From assembly GCF_027497175.1 (NCBI RefSeq), contig NZ_CP114901.1, positions 1,736,001-1,800,000 on the forward strand: a stretch of 64,000 bases of DNA, given 5' to 3'. Shown one piece after another: positions 51,694-62,500 of the stretch. Made by a program: the position numbers and the translations under genes. Each line of letters opens with the position of its first letter. Position 1 is the first letter of the stretch. Under the pieces are notes generated by a model. The model was not told the origin of the DNA and did no database searches. It saw only the letters and a program-made list of their open reading frames with translations. Source of the stretch: Verrucosispora sp. WMMD573 (lineage in GTDB: Bacteria > Actinomycetota > Actinomycetes > Mycobacteriales > Micromonosporaceae).

Positions 51694-52979
51694 GCGTTGC
51701 ACGGTAGCTCCACCCGGACGATCGTGGGGCCGCCCGGCGGGCTGGCCAGCAGCAGCCGGCCTTCGGCGGCGGCCACCCGGTCGGCGAGCCCGGTCAATCC
51801 GGTGCCCCGGGCCGGGTCCGCGCCGCCCCGGCCGTCGTCGCTGATCTCGACGACCAGCCGGGTGCCGGTGTCGCTCAGCCGGACCTCGGCGCGGGTCGCC
51901 TCGCCGTGCCGGGCGACGTTGCCGAGTGCCTCCGACACCACGAAGTACGCAGTGGTTTCGACCATCTCCGGCACCGCACGATGCAACTCGGCGCGCACCT
52001 CGACGGGGATGGTCGCCTCGTCGGCGAGTTCCCGGACCGCGCCGGCCAGCCCCAGGTCGGTGAGGCTCTGCGGGCGGATGCCCTGGACGATCTGCCGAAG
52101 CAGCACCATAAGCCCCTTGGCCTGCTCGTGCGCCACAGTCAGCGGCCGGGCGGCCGGCGAGTCCTCCGGCACGTCCAGCCGGGCCAGGCCGATCTGCAGG
52201 CTGAGACTGGTCAGCCGGGGGTGCGCGCCGTCGTGCAGGTCACGTTCGATGCGTCGGCGTTCGGTCTCGTACGCGTCGACCAGCCGGGCACGTGACCGGG
52301 TCACCTCGCGCAGCGCGAGGCCGTCCGGGGTGCCCCGGAGCAACCACCGCGCGATGGTGCCCTGAGCCATGGCGAGCGCCCCGGCCGCGTACCAGAGGAT
52401 TGGCACCAGCAGCACGCCGACGATCGCGTGCGGGATCGTCTCGGCCACCGTGTCCGCGGTGGCCCAGAGCAGGACCACCTCGTCGCCGTTGCCGACCACG
52501 AACGGGCTGACGAGCAGGACTGCGTCCAGCAGCACCAGCATGGTGAACAGCCAGTACACGGCCGGGACCAGGCCGCCGAGGACGAACAGGTAGGCGGCCT
52601 CCCGCCAGGCGGTGCCGGTGGTGTAGCGGGCGGCGAGACCGCGCCACGGCACCGTGGGCAGGGGTCGGTTGTCGACCAGGCCGAGCCGGTAGCGTTCGAA
52701 CGCCGCCACCGGCACGCTCAGCAGCGGCGCCAGCGCCACGATGCCCAGTGCGCCGACAGTCAGGAAAACGGTGAGCGCCAGCGGCACGGGCCGGCCCTGC
52801 CGTGCCGCGTTCGTGGCGGCGACAAGTGGTGCCAGCAGGACGAGCAGCCCGAGCGAGAGCACACCGGCCAGCGGCACGCTGGTGAACAGGTACGCCAGGG
52901 CGCGCCACGGCCAGCCGGTCAGCGGGTAACGGGGCCGCCGCAGGGCCTGGGCGAGGTGGGTCGGCGCGGCTGATGTCAT
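51690..52979 (-). CDS. NarL-type sensor histidine kinase
   Basis: 429 residues. An N-terminal region has about six membrane segments in two groups, the first with [22 protein letters not shown]. The dimerisation domain carries the phospho-His in [16 protein letters not shown] (HisKA_3). The short HATPase has [24 protein letters not shown] and [14 protein letters not shown] 52979 is chosen; a longer frame to 53114 lacks family sequence. It pairs with the regulator at 51040. Confidence 0.92.
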   Translation of the reverse strand: MTSAAPTHLAQALRRPRYPLTGWPWRALAYLFTSVPLAGVLSLGLLVLLAPLVAATNAARQGRPVPLALTVFLTVGALGIVALAPLLSVPVAAFERYRLGLVDNRPLPTVPWRGLAARYTTGTAWREAAYLFVLGGLVPAVYWLFTMLVLLDAVLLVSPFVVGNGDEVVLLWATADTVAETIPHAIVGVLLVPILWYAAGALAMAQGTIARWLLRGTPDGLALREVTRSRARLVDAYETERRRIERDLHDGAHPRLTSLSLQIGLARLDVPEDSPAARPLTVAHEQAKGLMVLLRQIVQGIRPQSLTDLGLAGAVRELADEATIPVEVRAELHRAVPEMVETTAYFVVSEALGNVARHGEATRAEVRLSDTGTRLVVEISDDGRGGADPARGTGLTGLADRVAAAEGRLLLASPPGGPTIVRVELPCNA

Positions 52980-53112
52980 GCCGCCGACGCTAGTGATCCG
53001 ACCGGGACGGCCCCAGCCCGCTGGACACCGTGTCTCGGGTATGGCCAGCACTACCTCGGTCCTCGGCGCAGCGGTAGTGCGCCCACGCCAGCGCATCGAC
53101 TGAAGTGGAGAC

Positions 53113-53793
53113 ATGCCTGTGCACCGTCTGGGTTCCTACGCCCTGCTGCTCGCCGCGCCACTGTTCGCCGCCGGGATCGCGGTGACCGCACGGGGGTGGC
53201 GGCAGCCGCCGTACGACTGGCGTACCCACAACATCAGTGACCTCGGGAACGTCGCCTGCGGCGTCTGGGACAGCAGCCGACCGCGTCCGGTCTGCTCGCC
53301 GTGGCACCCGCTGATGAACGGCACGATGATCGCCACCGGGCTCCTCGTCATCGCCGGCCTGCTGCTCAGTTGGTCGATGCTCGGCCGTGGTGCGGCCGTA
53401 CGGGCCGTGCAGCTGACGGCGCTGGCAGGTGCCGGCGGGTACGTCCTGGCCGGCCTCTACCCGGCGGACGTCGACGAGAATCGGCACTTCCTGGCCGCGC
53501 TGCTGGTGTTTGGTGCGGGCAACGGCGCGCTACTGATCGCGGCGCTGCCCCAGCGGTCAGCGGTGCTCGGTCCGGCGCGTCGGGTCAATCTCCTGCTCGG
53601 CCTGGCCGGGGTCGCCGGCACGCTGCTCTTCCTCGGGCAGGTGGATCTCGGCTTCGGCGTCGGCGGGATGGAACGGGTGGCCGTGCTCCCGTTCCTGCTC
53701 TGGACGGTCGTGATCGGCAGCGGACTCGGTCCTCGTCCCGAGGCGGAGCAAATGGCCCGGCCTGATGCCCCGGCGACACGGTCGCGTCACTGA
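53113..53793 (+). CDS. DUF998 membrane protein
   Basis: 226 residues with six hydrophobic segments. The THNISDLGN block after the first segment and the LYPADVDENRHFLAALLVFGAGN block are diagnostic for DUF998. Function unknown. The gene diverges from the sensor kinase and converges on the S9 peptidase. Confidence 0.88.
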   Translation: MPVHRLGSYALLLAAPLFAAGIAVTARGWRQPPYDWRTHNISDLGNVACGVWDSSRPRPVCSPWHPLMNGTMIATGLLVIAGLLLSWSMLGRGAAVRAVQLTALAGAGGYVLAGLYPADVDENRHFLAALLVFGAGNGALLIAALPQRSAVLGPARRVNLLLGLAGVAGTLLFLGQVDLGFGVGGMERVAVLPFLLWTVVIGSGLGPRPEAEQMARPDAPATRSRH

Positions 53794-53814
53794 GACACCA
53801 GGCCGGTCGACGCC

Positions 53815-55911
53815 TCAGGCGTGGCCGAAGCGGTCCAGGGTCCAGGCGTTGATGAACGCCTCCTCCCGCCAGGCGTCGTAACGCCCGCTCGGCCCGCCGT
53901 GACCCGCCTCCATCTCGGTCTTCAGCAGGTAGTCACCCTGCGGCGCGACCGCCCGCAGCCGCGCGATCCACTTCGCCGGCTCGTGATAGAGAACCCGTGT
54001 GTCGTTGAGGCTGGTCATCGCCAGGATCGCGGGATAGTCCAGCGCGGTGACGTTCTCGTACGGGGTGTACGACTTCATGTACGCGTACACCTCGGGGTCG
54101 GCCAGCGGGTTGCCCCACTCCTCCCATTCGGTGACGGTCAGCGGCAGCGACGGGTCCAGGATCGTGTTGAGCGCGTCCACGAACGGCACCTGCGCGACGA
54201 TGCCGGCGAAGGCGTCCGGTGCCAGGTTGGCCACCGCGCCCATCAGCAGCCCACCGGCCGAGCCACCCCGGGCGACCAGCCGGTCCGGTGCCGTCCAGCC
54301 CGCCTTGGCCAGGTGCCGGGCGCAGGCCACGAAGTCGGTGAAGGTGTTCTTCTTGGCGAGCATCTTGCCGTGGTCGTACCAACGGCGACCCAACTCGCCG
54401 CCGCCCCGGATGTGGGCCACCGCGAAGATCACCCCACGGTCCAGCAGGGACAGCCGGCCGACCGAGAACCACGGGTCCATGCTCGCCTCGTACGAGCCGT
54501 AGCCGTAGATGACGCAGGGCGCGGATCCGTCCCGGGGGGTGCCGCGCCGGTAGACCAGGGAGATCGGCACCTTCGTGCCGTCGTCGGCCAGCGCCCAGTC
54601 GCGCTGCTGCTCGTAGTCCTCCGAGCGGTACACCTGACCGTCCGGCCCGGGCAGCACCGGGCGCTGCCGCAGCAGCGTCATCTCGCGGGTGACCAGGTCG
54701 TAGTCGTACACCGAGTCGGGCGTGACAAGCGAGGTGTAGCGCAGCCGCAGCCGCCCGGTGCGGTACTCGGGGCTGGCGTCCAGGCCGACCGTGTGCAGCG
54801 GTTCCGGGAACTCGATGTCGTGGGCGTCGCCGCCGCCGACGGGCAGCACCCGCAGCCCGGTCAGGCCGTTGCTGCGTACCGTGACGACCAGGTGGTCGGC
54901 GAAGGCGTCGACCGACTCCAGCCGGGTGCCCGGGGAGTGCTCGATCAGCGACACCCAGTCGCCCGGGGCGTCGGCCGAGGTGTACGCGAGGGCGAAGTCC
55001 TCGGCGTCGTCGTTGTGCAGGATCAGGAACCGGTGGCCGTGGTGCTCCACCGAGTACTCGACACCCTGCCGACGGGGTGCGATCACCGCTGGCTCACCCG
55101 TCGGGTTGCCGGCCGGGATCACCCGTACCTCGCTGGTGAGCTTGCTGGCGATGTCGATGAGGACGAACCGCTCCGAGCGGGTCAGCTCGACACCGACCCA
55201 GAACCGTTCGTCGTCCTCGGTGTGCACCACCACGTCCTCGGTGGCGGCGGTGCCGATGACGTGTCGCCAGACCCGGTTGGGTCGCCACGCCTCGTCCACG
55301 GTGACGTAGAACAGCACCGAGGCGTCGGCGGCCCACGCGGTGCCGTAGAAGGTGCCGGGAATCTCGTCGGGCAGCAGCTCGCCGGTGCTGAGGTCCTTCA
55401 CCCGCAGGGTGAACCGCTCGTCACCGGAGAAGTCGGTGGAGTAGGCCAGGTAGCGCCCGTCGGGGCTGACGTCGAAGGCGCCGAGCGAGAAGAAGTCGTG
55501 CCCCTCGGCCAACTGGTTGCCGTCCAGCAGGATCTGCTCCCCGTCGAGCGGGGCACCGTCGGTGCTGATCGGCGGGGTGGTCTCGTCGGGGCGGACCGCC
55601 CGACGGCAGTGCACGCCGTACTGCTGGCCCTCGACAGTGCGGGTGTAGTACCAGTGCTGGCCCTTGCGGGTCGGCACGGACAGGTCGGTCTCCTGGGTAC
55701 GTCGCCGGATCTCCTCGAACAACTTCGTACGCAGCCCCGACAGGTGCGCCGTCCGGGCCTCGGTCCAGGCGTTCTCGGCGTTCAGATAGTTGATCGTTTC
55801 CGGATCGTCCTTGGTGGCGAGCCAGGCGTACTCGTCGACGACGGTGTCGCCGTGGTGGACGCGTTCGGTCGGCACCCGCCTGGCCGCGGGAACGGGGGTC
55901 TCGGTGGTCAC
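53815..55911 (-). CDS. S9 prolyl oligopeptidase-family peptidase (oligopeptidase B-like)
   Basis: 698 residues, typical of oligopeptidase B. An N-terminal seven-bladed beta-propeller is followed by an alpha/beta-hydrolase domain with Ser in ARGGSAGGLLMG (about residue 547). Asp is in SLNDTRV and His in EAGHGGPSGR. No signal peptide, so cytosolic. It cuts short peptides, after basic residues in the best-known members. Confidence 0.93.
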   Translation of the reverse strand: MTTETPVPAARRVPTERVHHGDTVVDEYAWLATKDDPETINYLNAENAWTEARTAHLSGLRTKLFEEIRRRTQETDLSVPTRKGQHWYYTRTVEGQQYGVHCRRAVRPDETTPPISTDGAPLDGEQILLDGNQLAEGHDFFSLGAFDVSPDGRYLAYSTDFSGDERFTLRVKDLSTGELLPDEIPGTFYGTAWAADASVLFYVTVDEAWRPNRVWRHVIGTAATEDVVVHTEDDERFWVGVELTRSERFVLIDIASKLTSEVRVIPAGNPTGEPAVIAPRRQGVEYSVEHHGHRFLILHNDDAEDFALAYTSADAPGDWVSLIEHSPGTRLESVDAFADHLVVTVRSNGLTGLRVLPVGGGDAHDIEFPEPLHTVGLDASPEYRTGRLRLRYTSLVTPDSVYDYDLVTREMTLLRQRPVLPGPDGQVYRSEDYEQQRDWALADDGTKVPISLVYRRGTPRDGSAPCVIYGYGSYEASMDPWFSVGRLSLLDRGVIFAVAHIRGGGELGRRWYDHGKMLAKKNTFTDFVACARHLAKAGWTAPDRLVARGGSAGGLLMGAVANLAPDAFAGIVAQVPFVDALNTILDPSLPLTVTEWEEWGNPLADPEVYAYMKSYTPYENVTALDYPAILAMTSLNDTRVLYHEPAKWIARLRAVAPQGDYLLKTEMEAGHGGPSGRYDAWREEAFINAWTLDRFGHA

Positions 55912-55993
55912 GGCGCCACGTTACCGGCCGTAGCGACATGTGGCGCGGTGCAATTCCACCTCCGATTGTTCGAACACATGTACGATCGCCGGC

Positions 55994-57340
55994 ATGGTGC
56001 CACCCCCTTCCGCCGGTACGTCCGGTGTTCGCGACATCACCCGCCGACTGACCGAAATCTGCGGTCCGCGCTTCGCCCGCCGTGCCGGCCCCGCCGACGA
56101 GGTGGCCGGGAGCACGGCCCGCTGGGTGGCGGTGCCCGGCAGTCCGTACGCCGCCGCGCAGGTGTTGCGGCTGGCGGCCCGGCACGACCTGAGCGTGGTG
56201 CCCCGCGGGGCCGGCACCAAGATCGACTGGGGTGCGCCGCCCCAACGGGTCGACATCATGCTCGACACCGGGAGACTGGCCGGCATCGGCCACCAGCCGC
56301 CGGATCGGGGCACGGCCGAGATCGGCGCCGGTACGCCGCTGCGCGCGGTGCAGGCCACCCTGGAACGCACCGGCCGGCGGCTCGCGTTGGACGCCCCCTC
56401 GCCCGGCGCCACCCTCGGCGGGGTGCTGGCGGCGGACGAGGCCGGCCCGCTGCGTCACCGGCATGGCACCGCCTGCGACCAGCTCGTCGGCCTGCGCTAC
56501 CTGGCCGCCGACGGTGAGCTGGCCGAGGCGGGCGGTGGGGCGGCCGGGCTGGCCGAGACGCGACTGTTGTGCGGCTCGGAGGGAGCACTCGGCGTGCTGG
56601 TCAGCGCGACGCTGCGGGTGCAGGCGGTGCCGGCCGCCCGGGTGTGGGTGACCCGACCGGTGTGGACCCCACTGGAGGTGCACGACCTGATCCGGGCGGT
56701 GCTCGCCGCCCGGCTCGACCCGGCCGCGATCGAGCTCGACCTGCCGGTGGGCACGGGCTGCCGCCCTCGACGGGATCGCCGCGCCGAGTCGATGGCGTTG
56801 CACCCGTCGATGACGGCGCGCGCGTCGACCGGCCCGGCGGGCACCGGTGCGCTGGTGGTGCTGTTGGAGGGCGGCCCCGCTGAGGTGGCGGAGCGCACCG
56901 ACCGGTTGCTCGGTCTCTTCGGCCCCCGCACGGTGGTCGCCCGGGCGGCACCCTCGTGGTGGCGCAGCTACCCCTTCGCCCCCGGCGACACGGCCCTGCG
57001 ACTGGAGGTGCCGACCACCGACCTGCATGCCGCCGTCTACGCCCTACGCGACGCGGCCGGTGGGCCGGTGCCGGTACGCGGCTCGGCCGGGCTCGGCGTG
57101 GTGCACGCCGCCCTGCCCGGGGCGCTGGCACCGAGCAGGGTCGCGTCGATCCTGGCCGCGGTGCGAGGCGTGCTACTCGCCCGACAGGGCCGGTGCGTGG
57201 TGCTCGCCGCACCGCCGGCCGTCCGCCGCACCGTCGACCTGTGGGGCGAGCGGGCCGACCTGGCCCAGCTACGCGCCGTCAAGCAGCACCTGGACCCGAC
57301 CCACCGCCTAGCCCCCGGCCGTCTCCCCGGCGGCCTCTAG
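55994..57340 (+). CDS. FAD-binding oxidoreductase (glycolate oxidase subunit E-like)
   Basis: 448 residues. An FAD-binding PCMH domain with SVVPRGAGTKIDWG, the ALDAPSPGATLGGVLAADEAGP loop and SEGALGVLVSATLRVQ. The C-terminal part ends in KQHLDPTHRLAPGRLPGG, the usual FAD-oxidase tail. It resembles GlcE; no GlcD or GlcF gene lies beside it. ATG 55994. Confidence 0.88.
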   Translation: MVPPPSAGTSGVRDITRRLTEICGPRFARRAGPADEVAGSTARWVAVPGSPYAAAQVLRLAARHDLSVVPRGAGTKIDWGAPPQRVDIMLDTGRLAGIGHQPPDRGTAEIGAGTPLRAVQATLERTGRRLALDAPSPGATLGGVLAADEAGPLRHRHGTACDQLVGLRYLAADGELAEAGGGAAGLAETRLLCGSEGALGVLVSATLRVQAVPAARVWVTRPVWTPLEVHDLIRAVLAARLDPAAIELDLPVGTGCRPRRDRRAESMALHPSMTARASTGPAGTGALVVLLEGGPAEVAERTDRLLGLFGPRTVVARAAPSWWRSYPFAPGDTALRLEVPTTDLHAAVYALRDAAGGPVPVRGSAGLGVVHAALPGALAPSRVASILAAVRGVLLARQGRCVVLAAPPAVRRTVDLWGERADLAQLRAVKQHLDPTHRLAPGRLPGGL

Positions 57341-57353
57341 GCCGATACACCGG

Positions 57354-59426
57354 TCAGGCGACGTCGTTGCGGAGGACGAGGATGGCGATGTCGTCGCGGG
57401 GCTCCTCGACCGAGAAGTTGATCGCGGTGGAGCGCAACCGGGCCGCCACCACGTCCGCCGAGTAGCCGGCCAGCGGCGCGGCGGCGTCGCGTAGCCGTCC
57501 GGTGCCGAACAACTCCCGGCCCCGGCGGCGCTCGGTCACCCCGTCGGTGTAGAAGATCAGGCAGTCGCCCGGATCCAGGGCGAGGTGCGCGGTGGGCGAG
57601 GTGATCGCGTCGAGCAGCCCGAGTGCGGTACCACCGGTGCCGACGAACGCGGCCGGACCGCCGCTGGACCGCAGCAGCACCGGCCGGTCGTGCCCCGCCA
57701 GGTGCAGCCCGACGTCGAGCCGGTCGCCCTCACCCGGCCCGACCGCCGCCAGCGCCAGCGTGCAGTAGCGGCCGGCCCCTCGATCCACAAGCGTCTCGTT
57801 GAGCCGGGCCAGCACCTCGGGCAGCGGCTTGCCGTCGCCGGCCAGCACCCGGATGACGTCCCGCACCAGCCCGGTGACCGCCGCCGCCTGCACTCCCTTG
57901 CCGGAGACATCGCCGATCACCACCAGCCAGCGCCCATCGGGCAGCGGCACCACGTCGTAGAAGTCGCCGCCGACGTCGACGTCCCCGCCGGTCGGCACGT
58001 ACTCGGCGGCGAAGCCGATGCCCTCCACCACCGGCAGCACCGGCGGCAGCAACGACTGTTGCAGGGTCTGGGCCACCCGGCGGCGCTCGGCATGGATGCG
58101 GGCGTTCTCGATGGCGAGGGCGGCCCGCCGGGCCACGTCCTCCAGCACCGCGATCTCGTCCGGATCCTGCCGGTGCCGCTGGTGCCGTCCGACGGCCAGG
58201 GTGCCGAGGCGTTGCCCGCGGGCGATCAACGGTACGGCGAAGCCCTCCATCGGCGCGCCGAGCGGGGTCCGGGTGCCGTTGCGGCTGGCCTCACGCAGCC
58301 GAGCCAGGATGGAGTCAGGGCCGGCCTCGCGGAGCGTGGCGTGCAGTTGCGGCAACATCGACTCGTCGGCGTGGCTGGCCGCCGCGAGCCGGAGCCGACC
58401 CCACTCGTCGGTGGTGTGCACCGCGCACCACTGGCCGAGCCGGGGCACCACCAGCTGCGGGACGAGCGCCATGGTCAGTTCCACGTCCAGCGACTGGGCG
58501 AGCAACTCGCTGGCCTCGGCGAGGAAGGTCAGCCAGGCCTGCCGGCGTACGTCCGCGCGGCGCAGCCGGTCGTTCTCCAGATGCAGCGAGAGCCGCTCGG
58601 CGGTCAGCACCGCCAGCGGCTGGGCGTACGCGGTGGGCGCGGCGTCCAGTTCCAGCTCACCGGTGTACGGGCGGTGCACGGCCAGCGGCACCCGGAGCAG
58701 GTCGTTACCGGACCGGGGCTGGCGGCCGTACCGGGCGAGGATCTGGGGACCCTGGCCGTCGCCGCGGTCCAGCCGCACCACCCCACCGGCGGCGCCGACC
58801 ATCTCCGCCACCCGGGTCAGCAGGCCGGCGGCGAAGTCCGGCAGCGGGTCCTCGGCGTACGGGTCGGGGGTGGTCTGCATCAGCGCGTTGATCGCACCGG
58901 CGCTGGGCACGGCGGTCTGTCCGGCGCTGTCCCGTTGGGCGGCGCTCGCGGGTGGCGCGGGGGTGGCCGGTCCGTTGCCTTTGCGATCGGACCGGTCCAG
59001 CCGGAACCACACGCCCTTTCCGGTGCGCAGGTAGGTGGTGCCCCAGCGGCTGGCGAAGTGGTCGACCAGCAGCAGCCCGCGCCCCCGTTCGGCGACCTCG
59101 GCGATGTCGGTCGCCTGGTTGCGTACGCCGACGGTCAGCTCGTCGACCGGGCCGGCGGCGAAGTCGGAGACCGTCACGGTCAGCCCCGCCTGGTCGGCGG
59201 TGACCTCGATGTCCAGTTCGGTGCGGGCGTGCTCGACCGCGTTTGTGGACAGCTCCGTGGTCAACAGAAGTGCCTCGTTGAGCAGTTCGTCCAGGTCCGC
59301 CTCCGCGAGCACGGACCGGACGACCGCGCGCGCGGCGGCCGGCGTACGGCGGTCGGCGGGAAGCCGAACGCGCCGCGCGTGCTCGTCTGGGCCCGTCTTC
59401 GCCGCGGGCCCTGCCTCCGCTGACAC
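57354..59426 (-). CDS. ATPase-GAF-PP2C (SpoIIE-type) phosphatase
   Basis: 690 residues. The N-terminal RsbW-like ATPase (EALLLTTELSTNAVEHART, GRGLLLVDHFASRWG) is followed by a GAF-type region (VPRLGQWCAVHTTDEWG...AVLEDVARRAALAIENARI). The PP2C output has DVGGDFYDVVPLPDG, VIGDVSGKGVQAAAVTGL, LIFYTDGVTERR and DDIAILVLR. GTG 59426 follows GGAGGAT by about 8 nt. It diverges from the giant HAMP kinase. Probable partner-switching regulator. Confidence 0.9.
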   Translation of the reverse strand: MSAEAGPAAKTGPDEHARRVRLPADRRTPAAARAVVRSVLAEADLDELLNEALLLTTELSTNAVEHARTELDIEVTADQAGLTVTVSDFAAGPVDELTVGVRNQATDIAEVAERGRGLLLVDHFASRWGTTYLRTGKGVWFRLDRSDRKGNGPATPAPPASAAQRDSAGQTAVPSAGAINALMQTTPDPYAEDPLPDFAAGLLTRVAEMVGAAGGVVRLDRGDGQGPQILARYGRQPRSGNDLLRVPLAVHRPYTGELELDAAPTAYAQPLAVLTAERLSLHLENDRLRRADVRRQAWLTFLAEASELLAQSLDVELTMALVPQLVVPRLGQWCAVHTTDEWGRLRLAAASHADESMLPQLHATLREAGPDSILARLREASRNGTRTPLGAPMEGFAVPLIARGQRLGTLAVGRHQRHRQDPDEIAVLEDVARRAALAIENARIHAERRRVAQTLQQSLLPPVLPVVEGIGFAAEYVPTGGDVDVGGDFYDVVPLPDGRWLVVIGDVSGKGVQAAAVTGLVRDVIRVLAGDGKPLPEVLARLNETLVDRGAGRYCTLALAAVGPGEGDRLDVGLHLAGHDRPVLLRSSGGPAAFVGTGGTALGLLDAITSPTAHLALDPGDCLIFYTDGVTERRRGRELFGTGRLRDAAAPLAGYSADVVAARLRSTAINFSVEEPRDDIAILVLRNDVA

Positions 59427-59577
59427 CCTCGTATCCTCCACCGACACCTCTGAAGTGCCAAGCCGATCATCACCGGGTCTTTGCCGTCGGACGGTGCCGT
59501 GCCGTGGCGTTATCGAGGTCACGGGGACAATGATGGGGTGGCCGGTGGGAGCCGGTGTACCCCGAGGTGAGCGAGGA

Positions 59578-62500
59578 ATGATGACCACGGCGAAACAGTC
59601 GGTGACCGCGGAGACCTCCGCCGCCGCCGACCACGAGGCGGTCCTCACCGAGCTGGCGGAGGCGCTACGGCGGGTCCGTGGCGGTGATCTGAAGGTTCGG
59701 TTGCCCCGGCGCTCGGGTGCGGCCGGTGAGGTGGCGGACGCCTTCAACGACGTGGTGTCGCTCCAGGAGCGGCAGCACCTGGATCTGCGCCGGATCAGTC
59801 GGGTCGTGGGCCGCGACGGTCGGCTGACCGAGCGGCTGGACGAGGAAGGGCTCGACGGCTCCTGGGCGGAGGGGCAGCGGGCGGTCAACTCGCTTATCGA
59901 CGACCTGGGCCGCCCCACCACCGAGATCGCCCGGGTCATCGTGGCGGTCGCCGACGGTGACCTCACCCAGCACATGGCGCTGGAGATCGACGGCCGCCCG
60001 CTGCGCGGTGAATACCTGCGCATCGGCCGCACGGTCAACACCATGGTCGACCAGCTCTCGTCGTTCTCCAACGAGGTGACCCGGGTGGCCCGGGAGGTGG
60101 GCACCGAGGGCAAGCTGGGTGGTCAGGCCGACGTCCGCGGCGTCGCCGGCACCTGGAAGGACCTCACCGACTCGGTGAACACCATGGCGTCGAACCTGAC
60201 CGGGCAGGTCCGGTCGATCTCCCAGGTGGCGACCGCGGTGGCCAAGGGTGACCTCTCGCAGAAGATCACCGTCAGTGCTCGTGGCGAGGTCGCCGAGCTG
60301 GCCGACACGATGAACTCGCTCACCGACACGCTGCGCCTCTTCGCCGAGCAGGTGACGCGGGTGGCCCGTGAGGTGGGTACCGAGGGCAAGCTGGGCGGTC
60401 AGGCGGAGGTGCCGGGCGTCGCGGGTACCTGGAAGGACCTGACCGACAGCGTCAACTCGATGGCGTCGAACCTGACCGCCCAGGTGCGCAACATCGCCCA
60501 GGTCTCCACCGCGGTGGCCCGGGGCGACCTGTCGCAGAAGATCACCGTGGCCGCGCAGGGCGAGATCCTGGAACTCAAGGACACCGTCAACACGATGGTG
60601 GACCAGTTGTCGTCGTTCGCCGACGAGGTGACCCGGGTGGCCCGTGAGGTGGGTACCGAGGGCAAGCTGGGCGGTCAGGCGCAGGTGCGTGGCGTCTCCG
60701 GCACCTGGCGCGACCTCACCGAGAACGTGAACCAGCTCGCCGGCAACCTGACCAGCCAGGTCCGCAACATCTCCCAGGTCTCCACGGCGGTCGCCAAAGG
60801 CGACCTGAGCCAGAAGATCACGGTCGACGCTCGGGGCGAGATCCTGGAGCTGAAGAGCACCGTCAACACGATGGTGGACCAGTTGTCGTCGTTCGCCGAC
60901 GAGGTGACCCGGGTGGCCCGTGAGGTGGGTACCGAGGGCAAGCTGGGCGGTCAGGCGCAGGTCAAGGGCGTCAGCGGCACGTGGCGGGATCTGACTGACA
61001 ACGTGAACTCGATGGCGTCGAACCTGACCAGCCAGGTACGCAACATCGCCTCGGTCACCACGGCGGTGGCGCGGGGCGACCTGTCGCAGAAGATCACGGT
61101 GGATGCCCGGGGCGAGATCCTGGAGCTGAAGTCGACGGTGAACACGATGGTGGATCAGCTGTCGTCGTTCGCCGACGAGGTGACCCGGGTGGCCCGTGAG
61201 GTGGGTACCGAGGGCAACCTCGGCGGTCAGGCGCAGGTCAAGGGCGTCAGCGGCACGTGGCGGGATCTGACCGACAACGTGAACTCGATGGCGTCGAACC
61301 TGACCGCCCAGGTGCGCAACATCGCACAGGTCTCCACCGCGGTGGCCCGGGGCGACCTGAGCCAGAAGATCACGGTGGATGCCCGGGGCGAGATCCTGGA
61401 GCTGAAGTCGACGGTGAACACGATGGTGGATCAGCTGTCGTCGTTCGCCGACGAGGTGACCCGGGTGGCCCGTGAGGTGGGTACCGAGGGCAAGCTGGGC
61501 GGCCAGGCGCAGGTGCGTGGCGTCGCCGGCACCTGGCGGGATCTGACCGACAACGTGAACTCGATGGCGTCGAACCTGACCAGCCAGGTACGCAACATCG
61601 CCTCGGTCACCACAGCGGTGGCCAACGGTGACCTGTCGCAGAAGATCACGGTCGACGCGCAGGGCGAGATCCTGGAGCTGAAGAACACCGTCAACACGAT
61701 GGTGGATCAGTTGTCGTCGTTCGCCGACGAGGTGACCCGGGTGGCCCGTGAGGTGGGTACCGAGGGCAAGCTGGGCGGCCAGGCCCAGGTGAAGGGGGTC
61801 TCCGGCACCTGGCGCGACCTGACCGAGAACGTCAACCAGCTCGCCTCGACGCTTACCACCCAGCTACGGGCGATCGCCCGCGTCTCGACCTCGGTGACCC
61901 GGGGCGACCTCACCCAGCGGATCGCGGTGAAGGCGCAGGGCGAGGTCGCCGAGCTGAAGGACAACATCAACCAGATGATCGTCACCCTTCGGGAGACGAC
62001 CCACAAGAACGCCGAGCAGGGGTGGCTCGACTCCAACCTCGCCCGCATCGGCGGCCTGCTCCAGGGCCAGCGTGATCTCGGCGAGGTCTGCCGGATGATC
62101 ATGCAGGAGGTCACGCCGCTGGTCGACGCGCAGCTGGGTGCCTTCTTCCTGGTGGACAACTCCGAGGGCGTGATGCGGCTGCGGTTGACCGCCTCGTACG
62201 GCTACGTCTCCCGGGGGCACGACGTGACCTTCGGGCCGGGCGAGGGGCTGGTCGGCCAGGCCGCGCTGTCCCGGCGCACCATCCGGGTCGGCGCCGTACC
62301 GGACGGCCGGATCACCTTGCGTTCCGGCCTGGCCGACACGCCACCGGCGGACCTGGTCGTCCTGCCGGTCCTCTTCGAGGGCGAGTTGCTCGGCGTGATC
62401 GAGTTCGCCACCGTCACGCCCTTCTCCGAGCTGCACCTGTCGTTCCTGGAGCGGCTGGTCTCCACAATCGGCATCGCGGTCAACACCATTCAGGCGAACC

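Noticed and set aside
59427..60113. N-terminal extension of the PP2C phosphatase frame up to 60113
   Set aside because: The extension is antisense to the HAMP kinase start; the ribosome site and domain start place the true start at 59426.
60072..61990. Regular 276-bp repeats as a possible CRISPR or satellite array
   Set aside because: The repeats are in frame and encode HAMP domains; there are no short unique spacers.
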